Below are positions 1 to 7,437 of a stretch of DNA of 64,000 nt, in pieces. Each line of letters starts with the position of its first letter. Position 1 is the stretch's first letter. A model generated the notes under the pieces. The model made no database searches, was not told where the DNA came from, and saw only the letters and a program-made list of their open reading frames with translations. Made by a program: the position numbers and the translations under genes. Where the stretch lies: contig NZ_QRMP01000018.1 in the NCBI RefSeq assembly GCF_003473295.1, positions 1 to 64,000 of the forward strand, given 5' to 3'. Source of the stretch: Parabacteroides sp. AM08-6 (GTDB lineage Bacteria; Bacteroidota; Bacteroidia; Bacteroidales; Tannerellaceae).

Positions 1-11
1 ATACGCTCATG

Positions 12-677
12 CTACAGGCGATTAAAAGATGGTTCCAGCTTTCGCCATACGCCTATAGCGTCTTTTTTCCAGAAATAAAAGTTGATGGCCGTACCGTCGA
101 CAATATTACTTTCGCGAAATAGCTTCATGATGGAAGTATATTCTTCGTTGGCAAAACGTTCCTCCATTTCATACAATTTCGAAATGGACTTATAGTCCAA
201 ATCACCGTATTTGTTGCGCTCCAACAAAGTCATTGCCAACTGGTACATTAAGTTTTCAGTACCTTCAGGAGTCTGCTTTACCCAAGCGAGAAGAAAGTCG
301 ATTAAACGGGTAGCCGCAACGTCAGCACGTTCGTCAAAACGTTTCACCTTGTTACTTTTCACCTCAATTTTAAAATCACCGGACTTGATGGTATAACTTA
401 GTTGTCCCGGATTTCTAAGTTGTCCGTATTCGGACAATACTTCACGAAATGCTGCCGTCTCATCACACATAAAGGAATGTAAGCCTGATACTTCCTCTAT
501 TACAGATAAAACCTTCGTACTGATTTTTTGTACCAATTCAGCCCGAATAGCTTCATACGCCTCCCGCTTAATAAGTGCCTGGCGACGTTCTTCTTCCTTT
601 TTCGCTCTTTCTTCCTCTCTTTTGGCCTTGGCCATTTCAGCCAATTCCTTACTTGTTAAACTGCTTAAATCTTTCAT
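12..677 (-). CDS. DUF3164 family phage protein
   Basis: This 221-residue protein starts with a charged, Lys/Glu-rich helical segment (residues about 10-40, likely coiled coil). A compact C-terminal part follows, with a pattern typical of DUF3164 proteins of Mu-like phages: a helical region around 120-160, a block containing NKYGDLDYKSISKL, and a terminal block of the form 'Y-F-W-K-K...G-W-R-K-L'. DUF3164 proteins sit downstream of MuB in Mu-like early operons; their function is not known, though a nucleic-acid role is often supposed. It is the last early gene visible, 31 bp after the preceding small ORF. The start is ATG at 677. The family call is from pattern recognition, not an alignment. 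Confidence 0.75.
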   Translation of the reverse strand: MKDLSSLTSKELAEMAKAKREEERAKKEEERRQALIKREAYEAIRAELVQKISTKVLSVIEEVSGLHSFMCDETAAFREVLSEYGQLRNPGQLSYTIKSGDFKIEVKSNKVKRFDERADVAATRLIDFLLAWVKQTPEGTENLMYQLAMTLLERNKYGDLDYKSISKLYEMEERFANEEYTSIMKLFRESNIVDGTAINFYFWKKDAIGVWRKLEPSFNRL

Positions 678-707
678 TTCTGTTTTATTTACTTGTTAAT
701 CATGTTT

Positions 708-929
708 TTATCTCCTAAAATCCTCATTCACCTCCAGCGCGCTTTCGCCTTTAAGGTCGAGTACTTTTTTATCTATCCAATTCAGACGACTAATCAGCTT
801 GCCATTATCCTCTGTCGGATGGTCGAAAATCCAATCCAGGATACCATCGCTTTCGGTCTCCAGGGATTTAACCTGTTCCTCTTCCTCCGGAGTAAGGATT
901 TTTACCGGTTCTTGCTTCATTCGTCCCAT
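708..929 (-). CDS. small acidic phage protein, unknown
   Basis: A 73-residue acidic protein with no recognisable domain. Its start ATG (929) overlaps the stop codon of the upstream gene as TAATG, which points to translational coupling inside the early operon. A second in-frame ATG at 920 gives a protein three residues shorter. Residues 10-30 are Glu-rich and probably helical. No function can be assigned. Confidence 0.6.
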   Translation of the reverse strand: MGRMKQEPVKILTPEEEEQVKSLETESDGILDWIFDHPTEDNGKLISRLNWIDKKVLDLKGESALEVNEDFRR

Positions 930-1420
930 TAGTTCTTCGATATTATGTAATCCAATGCCGGGTCACCGTTTATATCGATGCTGTTTTTCTTGCAATACAA
1001 GCTGTAAATTGCCGTTAGCCGGCTTTCGGGAATCTTGTTGAAGTTTCCGCAGTTGGCCGCCCGGCAGGCAATGGCCATCGCATAGCGTATTTTGTCGGCA
1101 GGGGTATCGAACTTATATCCCAATTTGTCAATCCAGGTACAGATTGCAGCTATGACACGTTTGGCAGCTTTGTCGCGCTCTTCGTCATAGCGCGCCAGAC
1201 GTTGGTGGCTGTCTCCCTTCATCGCCTCAATCATCATGCTGTAACGTTCCGGATACTTCCGATACATTTCCGTAAGCGAACAGGTAAGACCATCGCTGTA
1301 TTGGCTTACCAAGCCTTCCTTTATCACGTCCTTGTATTGTTCCTTATAACCGGGGACATTACGAATAAGCGTCCAGAACAAGGCATGAGGCGTACGTTTT
1401 GAAACTTTCTTTGTTACCAT
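929..1420 (-). CDS. phage early protein, unknown function
   Basis: A 163-residue protein starting at ATG 1420 (MVTKKVSKRTPHALF). The open frame reaches further upstream to 1534, but that part translates the tRNA-like element and is not expected to be coding. The product is basic at the N-terminus and mostly helical, with a small group of cysteines near residues 120-150 (the CRAANCG stretch). No domain is recognised. It lies between the zinc-ribbon gene (gap filled by tRNA-like element 1) and the 73-residue ORF, with which it overlaps by one base. Confidence 0.65.
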   Translation of the reverse strand: MVTKKVSKRTPHALFWTLIRNVPGYKEQYKDVIKEGLVSQYSDGLTCSLTEMYRKYPERYSMMIEAMKGDSHQRLARYDEERDKAAKRVIAAICTWIDKLGYKFDTPADKIRYAMAIACRAANCGNFNKIPESRLTAIYSLYCKKNSIDINGDPALDYIISKN

Positions 1421-1444
1421 AATTTTGTTTTTTATGATTGATTG

Positions 1445-1488
1445 CTCCCGGAGGCGGAATCGAACCGCCTCGCGATAACCGTTCGGGA
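1445..1488 (-). ncRNA. tRNA-like element 1 (acceptor stem plus T-arm)
   Basis: On the minus strand a 5' strand TCCCGAA (1488-1482) pairs with a 3' strand TCCGGGA (1452-1446): six of seven pairs form, with one A-C mismatch. The 3' strand directly abuts a perfect T-arm at 1469-1453: stem GGCGG/CCGCC with the canonical seven-base loop TTCGATT. Only 12 nt replace the D- and anticodon arms, so this is not a normal tRNA. The 3' end lies 25 nt before the start codon at 1420. It may be a processing site or cis-regulatory RNA; the function is inference. Confidence 0.6.
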
Positions 1489-1490
1489 TA

Positions 1491-1757
1491 TTATTTCTTT
1501 TGTTTCCAGACAAGTTGCCGTTCCAGCAATCCATCTTCCTTTACATTATTGTAAATCTCACCACGGCAAAATTCACAAAGACGGTCAACCGGATCAGCCC
1601 GGAGGCTGCAATAACCTTTTCCACATACACCGCATACGGAAAATTCTACCTCTACCTGTTCACGCATTGTCTTATCTTTGGCCTTGCAGATGTCTACGTG
1701 AACTTTGTCCTTCCTGCACCGGGTACAGATGGCCTTTTCGTCTAATTTCAGTTCCAT
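1491..1757 (-). CDS. small zinc-ribbon phage protein
   Basis: An 88-residue protein with several paired cysteines: CTRC near residue 11, a lone Cys about 13 residues on, CGVCGKGYC in the middle, and CEFC near residue 65. These are classic zinc-knuckle spacings, so one or two zinc-binding ribbons are likely. The frame is open up to 1787, but the extra codons would begin with TTG and run into the stop of the ATPase gene, so ATG 1757 is preferred. It follows the MuB-like gene by 26 bp. Role unknown; small zinc proteins are common in phage early operons, possibly for nucleic-acid or host-protein binding. Confidence 0.65.
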   Translation of the reverse strand: MELKLDEKAICTRCRKDKVHVDICKAKDKTMREQVEVEFSVCGVCGKGYCSLRADPVDRLCEFCRGEIYNNVKEDGLLERQLVWKQKK

Positions 1758-1783
1758 TTTATCAGTGTTTAAATAATGAATAA

Positions 1784-2761
1784 TCAATCTTTTATTGGAA
1801 GCCTGTATTTCATCCTGAAAAAGCGTTCAGTAAGAGGAACACCCATTTCGTCAGCCTCACGCATGGCTGGAACGAGGAAATCATACAATTCACCGTAATT
1901 CTCACATACGGCCCGGACCGTGTTTTTGAAACTTGCGGGATAAGGCATATCGGACAGGAAGGCGTTGAAACTTCTATCCAATGGGGTAATGTGACGGATG
2001 CCGGCCTTGAAACGGCGATAAAATTGGGGTATCCCTGGTTTGTTCTTCGCTTTTAGCCTGTCCAGAGTGATGATAAGTTGGTCCGTCCCGATTAATACCG
2101 TGGCGCAACTCCATTTGATTGTGTCGTACATGGCCTTTAAAGCCTGTATGGTGGTCATGGTCAAGTTCTCGGCTTCATCGAAAATAATCATAGGCTTGCT
2201 TCCTTCGAACCGTCCTTGCGTATACAGCCAGACATTCAGTTCGGTTAGACGGCGGCTTATTGTCCTTCCCTCCACGTTCCGCCCCGTAGCCTCGGCCATT
2301 TTGTCGATCAGGTCGTTTACCTTGTCATATTTGTGGCAAGTCACCACGAAAACGCGGTTCGGAAACTCCTTTTTGAAACGGTCAACCGTATATGTCTTCC
2401 CGGCTCCGCTCTCACAAATCAAGACACGGGTGGCGCTGGTGGCGAGAGCTTCACGCAATTCCAAATCTATTTCCTTGTATTGCGGTGTATCCACGTGAGG
2501 CCAATACTCCTTTGCCAGCTTCAAACCTATGCAGTCGGCTAATTGTCGGAACCAACGGTCGGCGATATCCTTGTTCTCGCCAGTCTTGGAATCCTTGTAG
2601 GTGAAATCAGATCGCATGATATGCGACACATACATAACGTTTACCTTCGTAAATTGGGCCAATTGGTTCACGCCGGAAGATTTGTCCGATACCCAGCCGT
2701 TGGCCGCGGCATATTCGTTACAAGCGTTCGCTACCTGCTGTTTTTGTTCGATTGAAATCAT
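1784..2761 (-). CDS. AAA+ ATPase, MuB-like transposition protein
   Basis: A 325-residue protein with an N-terminal helix-turn-helix-like region (about 30-55, NQLAQFTKVNVMYVSHIM). An AAA+ core follows, with Walker A ESGAGKT at 117-123 and Walker B MIIFDEAENL at 191-200. In Mu, MuB binds target DNA as an ATP-dependent filament, activates MuA and gives target immunity; the same role is inferred here from the fold and from the position directly behind the transposase gene. The start codon overlaps the transposase stop by 4 bp, so the two are translationally coupled and cotranscribed. Size and layout match MuB/IstB/TniB-type helpers. Confidence 0.88.
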   Translation of the reverse strand: MISIEQKQQVANACNEYAAANGWVSDKSSGVNQLAQFTKVNVMYVSHIMRSDFTYKDSKTGENKDIADRWFRQLADCIGLKLAKEYWPHVDTPQYKEIDLELREALATSATRVLICESGAGKTYTVDRFKKEFPNRVFVVTCHKYDKVNDLIDKMAEATGRNVEGRTISRRLTELNVWLYTQGRFEGSKPMIIFDEAENLTMTTIQALKAMYDTIKWSCATVLIGTDQLIITLDRLKAKNKPGIPQFYRRFKAGIRHITPLDRSFNAFLSDMPYPASFKNTVRAVCENYGELYDFLVPAMREADEMGVPLTERFFRMKYRLPIKD

Positions 2762-4989
2762 ATCTGTTTGTTTTTATATAGTTGTTCTTTCATTCGTGTA
2801 TATTCGTCCGTACCGTCATCTACAGTAACAGGCTGTTTCTTTTTAGCGGCTTTCCGGTTCTGTTTGGCTTTCGCCTCCAAAGCCCGTTCGCGTTCCTCGT
2901 TGGACCTTTCTTTGGCGTGTTTGGTCTGTCTGCATACATTTCCGTATCGTTCAGGGAAATCGTTGTAAATGGCCTCTGCTACAGCCTTTGCCTCTTCCGT
3001 AAAGTCCTGAACCTTCTTTATTACCTTTGCCTTGCGTATCATGCCCTTTCCGATGGCCGCCATGTTTTCGTCGGTTGCTTCGGCATGGGTGATGGCCGCT
3101 TTTGGAGTGGGATAACAAGAAAACATATAGCGTCCATCCTTCGTGTAGACATCGGCACATTCCGCGTCCCAATAGATATCCGTCTGTACAAGACTGGCAT
3201 ATCCCAGATATTCACGTACCAATTGTCCCAAAACCTCGAAATCCGGTATGTCGAACTTGTAAATGGTTCCTTTGCGTTCCAATTGGATCGTACCGCGTTG
3301 CCGGGTGATTTCCTTGCTGCTGCAACGTCCGGTCAACTTACGCCATATACGTTCGTCGATTTGTTTACATTCCGGATGCAGGTTTTCCGCATACATTTCC
3401 GAACGGGAAAGGCCGACATGTGTCTTGTCCTCGTTCCATTCGTTAATTTTAGCTTCCAATTGGGCGACAGCCTCCTCATAGGTCGGAAACTCTTCGATAT
3501 TGGTATAATCATCGTTGTTCTGATTTTCAATGCTTTTAGCGTCCCAACTCGACCCCATCCAGTTCATCATCCGGCGGAAACGCTTTTTGAACAGGCGGAA
3601 CTGGGTTTCTGCGTAGTTAGATTGAGAATTGCCCGCTTCAATCGTACGGAAATGGCGGCAAACCAATTCCAGAAACATTTTACTTTCTTCGGCAGTAAAC
3701 GCTCCGTGATTATCGCTTACAAACTCCATCACCTCATGTTTGTCACATCCCTGCAAAGCCATCAACATCGCCTGTTTCATCATATAGGGCGACTCACTGT
3801 GATAACCAGGAGCGGAAGGACACCAGCCGACAATCTTCCCGGTAGCCACATCGCTGACCAACATCACATATAGACGCATGGAACGCAAGTCACCGTCTTT
3901 ATCATAATATTTATATCCGATAGTACCGGAACCGTCCGCACACCAAAGGGAATTGGAGTGAATAGGCTTGTCGCTTGATATATAGGGAAGGCATACTTTG
4001 TTGAAAAAGCTTGATCCATGTCGTTCCATAGTTGTATTGAAAGCCGTATCATATGAGTTCGTGTAGTGGCAAAAAGTTGAATAACTCATAGGTTCAAGCC
4101 CCATGTAGGCAATATCATCCCGGTATTGGTTCCAAAGTTCAATCTTACTACCCTTTCCGGCACCTCCCGGATTCATCCAAAGGTCGAGGATGATAGCCTG
4201 GTGCATGTCAAAATCGTATATTTCACCTGTTATTGTATCTACCAGCCGGTCACGGCCCAACTTCCGGGCATTGTCATTTCCAAAACGGCCGGAAACCAGA
4301 TATTCGCGTTGCCCGTCCACATCCATAGGAAAATAAACAAGCTTTTTGCGAAAGCTGCCTCCGGTCGTAATTGTGAAACCATATAGTTTTCTGCGATTCA
4401 GGATGGAACCGCATAGGGAGAAAAAATCCTCTTGACGCCTGATACCAAGTTCCTGATAGCTTTTATCGGTAACCATCTCACGGGCGACACGAAGCCAGTT
4501 CAATGCCTCTGCAAGATTCCGAGCCATATCCTGATTATATTTGTTCACACCTTCAACTTGTTTAAAGAGGTAGTATTCGATATCGGTACGGGTAATCCGG
4601 TTTGTCACTTTCCGGATAAGGCATTCCTCAACCTCTTTTCTGGTCATTTCGCGTTTTTCTTCCTTAATCCGGTCCACTGCATGAAGCAATGTATCCTTGT
4701 CTCCCAAACGGGAGCGATATTGGGTGTCTTTCCGGTTGGGAATGTAGTCGTAATCATAATAAAAACGGCCGTCTATACGGGCGTAACGCCAAGACTTACC
4801 GGTGGCGGGCAAGATTTCTTTTGTGCGGTGGCAAGGAGAAACAGATGATTTATAGTTTAAACGTCCTTTCGTTCGTAAATATTCATCCATACCATTTCCT
4901 AGCGTATTGCAGATAAACCGTTCCGAGACCCACACCGTCGGCGTGTCCTGGAACGTCCTGATAATTATGTCATCCTGTCCGATATTCAT
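2758..4989 (-). CDS. DDE transposase, MuA-like
   Basis: A 743-residue protein, in the size range of MuA. The N-terminal 250 residues are likely DNA-binding. The rve/RNase H catalytic core has a clear DDE triad: Asp352 (CADGSG), Asp426 (FVSDNHGAF) and Glu461 (NYAETQF). The C-terminal part, about 560-743, contains a beta-barrel-like region and then a strongly basic, Lys/Glu-rich tail, where MuA contacts MuB. It would cut and join the prophage ends during integration and replicative transposition. It is followed with 4-bp overlap by the MuB-like gene and preceded by tRNA-like element 2, which ends 23 nt before its ATG. All three catalytic residues are present, so it may be active. Confidence 0.9.
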   Translation of the reverse strand: MNIGQDDIIIRTFQDTPTVWVSERFICNTLGNGMDEYLRTKGRLNYKSSVSPCHRTKEILPATGKSWRYARIDGRFYYDYDYIPNRKDTQYRSRLGDKDTLLHAVDRIKEEKREMTRKEVEECLIRKVTNRITRTDIEYYLFKQVEGVNKYNQDMARNLAEALNWLRVAREMVTDKSYQELGIRRQEDFFSLCGSILNRRKLYGFTITTGGSFRKKLVYFPMDVDGQREYLVSGRFGNDNARKLGRDRLVDTITGEIYDFDMHQAIILDLWMNPGGAGKGSKIELWNQYRDDIAYMGLEPMSYSTFCHYTNSYDTAFNTTMERHGSSFFNKVCLPYISSDKPIHSNSLWCADGSGTIGYKYYDKDGDLRSMRLYVMLVSDVATGKIVGWCPSAPGYHSESPYMMKQAMLMALQGCDKHEVMEFVSDNHGAFTAEESKMFLELVCRHFRTIEAGNSQSNYAETQFRLFKKRFRRMMNWMGSSWDAKSIENQNNDDYTNIEEFPTYEEAVAQLEAKINEWNEDKTHVGLSRSEMYAENLHPECKQIDERIWRKLTGRCSSKEITRQRGTIQLERKGTIYKFDIPDFEVLGQLVREYLGYASLVQTDIYWDAECADVYTKDGRYMFSCYPTPKAAITHAEATDENMAAIGKGMIRKAKVIKKVQDFTEEAKAVAEAIYNDFPERYGNVCRQTKHAKERSNEERERALEAKAKQNRKAAKKKQPVTVDDGTDEYTRMKEQLYKNKQI

Positions 4990-5012
4990 CGCTTAAATAC
5001 TATTTTATTAGT

Positions 5013-5093
5013 TCCCGGAAGAGGATTCGAACCTCTGACCATATCGCCTGAATTACCAGTTTCGATTGTTCTACCTGACTGAACTATCCGGGT
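5013..5093 (-). tRNA. tRNA-like element 2, possible atypical tRNA-Thr (GGU)
   Basis: On the minus strand: acceptor ACCCGGA (5093-5087) against TCCGGGA (5019-5013) with six pairs; TA at positions 8-9; a perfect D-stem GTTC/GAAC around a loop with the conserved GG; and a perfect T-arm AGAGG/CCTCT with loop TTCGAAT. The anticodon region is abnormal: ATCG/CGAT pair (5066-5063 with 5046-5043) around an unpaired bulge. The central seven bases CTGGTAA look like a normal anticodon loop with anticodon GGT (threonine). No CCA is encoded. It could be a degenerate tRNA, or a tRNA mimic acting in cis 23 nt before the transposase start. Confidence 0.55.
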
Positions 5094-5165
5094 CCCACCC
5101 TCGTGCCGCGGGTCGCGTACCGTGAAACCTAAACCAATCTTTCCTAAAAAACCAACCTCGATTGT

Positions 5166-5402
5166 TTATTTCATTTTTCCGAAGGTTCGATCGAACCACC
5201 GATCGAATTCATCGGCTGCCTGTTCTGCCTCCTTTTCATTTTTTATCACCAACCAGCAGAAGACCACAAACACCATAAACATAGACAGGCCCAGAATAAA
5301 CACTGGTTCGCCCGTTTCCATCTCCCATTCCATGCAGCCCAGTCCGCCTATCATCAGAAGCCAACTGAACAGCCATCCGTAAAGAATTATCCTGCCTTTC
5401 AT
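5166..5402 (-). CDS. small two-helix membrane protein of prophage
   Basis: A 78-residue protein with two hydrophobic segments, about residues 5-24 and 33-53, and a charged C-terminal tail of Glu/Lys/Asp with a final WFDRTFGK stretch. It is probably an inner-membrane protein. It starts 1 bp after the stop of the upstream early gene, so it is in the same operon. Small membrane proteins in phage early operons are often superinfection-exclusion or host-modifying proteins, but nothing in the sequence proves this. Confidence 0.55.
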   Translation of the reverse strand: MKGRIILYGWLFSWLLMIGGLGCMEWEMETGEPVFILGLSMFMVFVVFCWLVIKNEKEAEQAADEFDRWFDRTFGKMK

Positions 5403-5403
5403 A

Positions 5404-5781
5404 TCATTCGTCCTCCATTAATTGTGCCTTTGCCAAAACTTTTGTCTCCAATATCAGTGCCGGATCAGCCAATTCCATCCAGCCGAACCGGTTCTTTAAT
5501 AACCTATCCAGTACCTCCCAGTTTTCCAAACTGACACAGTCATTGTAATTATACCATTGACTTTCGCCAGTTTTAGGATCAAGTCCAACAATCCCCCAAA
5601 ACAGTTTACCTGCCGTCCCAATCCTGACCTTGCAGCAATCCGTTGCATATACCACCCGGAACACCGGACGTTCCTCTTCCTTATCACCGGTATAGACCAA
5701 CATCTTGAAGCTGATATCATACGAGGAATCCATCTCGAACGGAGCCTCGCACAATTCTTTGTAATTCATTTTCTCTGCCAT
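5404..5781 (-). CDS. phage early protein, unknown, shared MAEKMNYKEL start
   Basis: A 125-residue protein of mixed alpha/beta type with many aromatic residues; no domain recognised. Its first residues MAEKMNYKEL are the same as those of the ORF starting at 6406, and the underlying DNA is also similar. The two therefore share a duplicated or recombined 5' end. tRNA-like element 3 ends 23 nt upstream of its ATG. Confidence 0.6.
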   Translation of the reverse strand: MAEKMNYKELCEAPFEMDSSYDISFKMLVYTGDKEEERPVFRVVYATDCCKVRIGTAGKLFWGIVGLDPKTGESQWYNYNDCVSLENWEVLDRLLKNRFGWMELADPALILETKVLAKAQLMEDE

Positions 5782-5804
5782 CTCTGTATCATATTTAGTA
5801 ATTG

Positions 5805-5858
5805 CCCCGCCGCCGGACCCGATCCGGCACTTGCAAGCCTTTAGCTTTCTTGGCGGGA
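5805..5858 (-). ncRNA. tRNA-like element 3 (acceptor stem plus T-arm)
   Basis: On the minus strand TCCCGCC (5858-5852) pairs fully with GGCGGGG (5811-5805), counting one T-G pair. The 3' strand abuts a perfect five-pair T-arm GCCGG/CCGGC (5828-5812) with a seven-base loop ATCGGGT, which keeps T55, C56 and a purine at 57 but not A58. The 23 nt between can form one short stem AAGC/GCTT. No anticodon arm is present. The element ends 23 nt before the start at 5781, matching elements 1 and 2 in geometry and spacing. Confidence 0.55.
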
Positions 5859-5920
5859 ATAGTTGGAGGTTATGGTTAAATAGCCTACTTTTAGGCGTTA
5901 TTAATCAAAAATTATTGTTT

Positions 5921-6271
5921 ATGGAAAACTATAATGGACTATATGAAGCATCCTATGGGATTACAGTTAAGTCTGACAATCACAAAGATTGCTTATTTAC
6001 CTATAATAGGTTCAAGCATTTAACCGCTGCATTCAATTATGGGAACATCAGCATCTATGAGTCTAAATCAGCACGAAAAGGAGATGTCTTATCTCGTGAT
6101 ATTCAAATAATATTTACAGGATATGCAGATCAAGTCCTAATTTTCAAAACAGCTATTGATAGTATTATCTGCGATATCAACATTTCCTCTGCTGAGACTA
6201 CTGCTACTTTGTACAGGGCTATTGTAATTAGGGAAAATGCACGACGAAATCTTATCGAGCAAACTTCCTAA
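5921..6271 (+). CDS. plus-strand ORF of unknown function inside the early operon
   Basis: A 116-residue ORF starting at ATG 5921 (MENYNGLYEASYG); the frame is open upstream but has no better start. It is visibly more AT-rich than its neighbours and runs against the direction of the early operon. A promoter-like pair lies upstream: TTG at 5863 and TACTTTTA at 5886. No domain is recognised. It overlaps, antisense, the second half of the minus ORF starting at 6406, which suggests this DNA was inserted and truncated that gene. It could be a cargo (moron) gene. Confidence 0.45.
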   Translation: MENYNGLYEASYGITVKSDNHKDCLFTYNRFKHLTAAFNYGNISIYESKSARKGDVLSRDIQIIFTGYADQVLIFKTAIDSIICDINISSAETTATLYRAIVIRENARRNLIEQTS

Positions 6272-6406
6272 ATTTTCTATAATATGATCACATATTACGA
6301 CTTCATCAGGAACAGCTTTTTGACATTCGATACGTCCTAATTCAATCTCTTTGGCTGCTCTGTCCAAAAGGGAAGATAATTCTTTGTAATTCATTTTTTC
6401 AGCCAT
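6137..6406 (-). CDS. short phage ORF, probably truncated paralogue
   Basis: An 89-residue ORF starting MAEKMNYKELSSLL, the same N-terminus as the gene at 5781. The first 45 or so residues (6406 to about 6272) look like a real charged helical protein. The rest runs antisense to the plus-strand ORF ending at 6271 and reads as low-quality sequence. A likely history is that insertion of the plus-strand ORF replaced its original 3' part. Function unknown. Confidence 0.4.
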   Translation of the reverse strand: MAEKMNYKELSSLLDRAAKEIELGRIECQKAVPDEVVICDHIIENLGSLLDKISSCIFPNYNSPVQSSSSLSRGNVDIADNTINSCFEN

Positions 6407-6421
6407 CATATTCGTACTGTT

Positions 6422-6607
6422 TTAAATCGTTATCACTCGTTCTTCTTTTTTCACTGATCCACCCAACTTGATTGCCATTGCCCGGATCTTTCTTGCCAGC
6501 TCCGTATCGATGTGACAGTTCAATGCCAGGCTGATTGTTTTGTCACTACACTGAAGGATTTCTTTTACCTTCTTTCTGATTGCTGTGTCTGCTAAAACCT
6601 TTGCCAT
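6422..6607 (-). CDS. small HTH protein, Cro/Ner-like early regulator
   Basis: A 61-residue basic protein. Residues 12-48 (VKEILQCSDKTISLALNC, then ELARKIRAMAIKLGG) read as a helix-turn-helix with a stabilising third helix. It is the first gene of the minus-strand early operon and is divergent from the S24 repressor, exactly where Mu has Ner and lambdoid phages have Cro. It is inferred to turn down the repressor and/or early promoter after lytic entry. Confidence 0.6.
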   Translation of the reverse strand: MAKVLADTAIRKKVKEILQCSDKTISLALNCHIDTELARKIRAMAIKLGGSVKKEERVITI

Positions 6608-6730
6608 ATTTCAACTTTAATTAATAATTCATATCTTTACAGCGTCAGTAATGTTCATTACGACGATGCAATATTAGTAGTAAATCTTCTAATATCAAAA
6701 TATTTTACGAGTAAATTTACTATTAAAATT
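6608..6730. promoter_or_regulatory. divergent early/repressor control region with dyad operators
   Basis: This 123-bp AT-rich gap between the Ner-like gene and the repressor holds two palindromes. AGTAAATTTACT (6710-6721) lies just before the repressor ATG and overlaps its likely -7 region. GTAATGTTCATTAC (6648-6661) lies nearer the early operon. An extra half-site AGTAAAT occurs at 6679. These are natural candidates for binding by the repressor and/or the Ner-like protein; which protein binds which site is inference. Confidence 0.55.
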
Positions 6731-7378
6731 ATGGGAACAGTTCAAAGAGTGCAGCAATTTATTGAAACAAAGGGGATTAGCAAGTATAGATTTTATCAAG
6801 AATCAGGGCTTTCTAATGGGTCTCTAGATAAAGGAGAGAATATAGGCTCAGATAAGTGCGAGAAGATACTCTATGTATATCCGGAGCTTAATCCTGACTG
6901 GTTGATTACTGGTCGTGGTTCTATGTTGAAAGAAGAAAAAGAAAACTTGAAACCTCAAATTAACTATGAAAACAAAGGTGCGCCTTATTATAATATAGAT
7001 TTTATAGGTGGATTCGACCTTGTTATGAATAATCAGACCCTGAATCCTGATTATTATATTGATTTTGCCCCATTTAACAAAGAAGGGGTGGTATGGTGCA
7101 ATATTACAGGGCGTTCTATGGAACCAGAATTGAACAATGGCGATTACATAGCGATGAAAGAAATGACTGATCCTATTCAATATTTACCGTTTGGTGAAGT
7201 ATATGGTTTTGTCACCAATAGTTATCGTACTGTTAAACGTATGGGGAAATCAGATAGAGAAGGATTTATTCGTTTGATTCCGACAAATAAGAGTCCAGAA
7301 TACAGTGAACAGGATATCCCCGTCAACATAATCCGTAAAGTTTATGCTGTTTTGGGAAGCATGCACAGACTATTTTAA
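6731..7378 (+). CDS. phage repressor, HTH plus S24 peptidase-like domain
   Basis: A 215-residue protein of the type common in Bacteroidota phages. The N-terminal HTH (about 5-65) ends in the familiar LNPDWLITGRGSML stretch. The C-terminal S24/LexA-like domain (about 85-215) has the nucleophile Ser129 (GRSMEP) and Lys169 (TVKRM). This is the expected C/CI-type repressor that holds the prophage silent. No obvious Ala-Gly or Cys-Gly cleavage site is seen in the linker, so autocleavage during SOS is uncertain even though the catalytic pair is kept. It is divergent from the early operon across a dyad-containing operator region. Confidence 0.88.
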   Translation: MGTVQRVQQFIETKGISKYRFYQESGLSNGSLDKGENIGSDKCEKILYVYPELNPDWLITGRGSMLKEEKENLKPQINYENKGAPYYNIDFIGGFDLVMNNQTLNPDYYIDFAPFNKEGVVWCNITGRSMEPELNNGDYIAMKEMTDPIQYLPFGEVYGFVTNSYRTVKRMGKSDREGFIRLIPTNKSPEYSEQDIPVNIIRKVYAVLGSMHRLF

Positions 7379-7437
7379 CCGACGAAAGCTATAACAACAC
7401 CCTCCAAGCAAATCCACCAATAAAACAAACGGTACAA

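Noticed and set aside
420..437. Hairpin TTGTCCGTATTCGGACAA
   Set aside because: It is inside the DUF3164 coding region and not next to a transcript end; probably chance.
1421..1534. N-terminal extension of the phage gene at 929-1420
   Set aside because: It would translate tRNA-like element 1 and begin inside the upstream gene; ATG 1420 is a normal start.
5094..5165. Possible fourth tRNA-like element between the small membrane gene and element 2
   Set aside because: GC-rich but without a T-loop motif or acceptor pairing; only a weak 4-bp CGCG stem.
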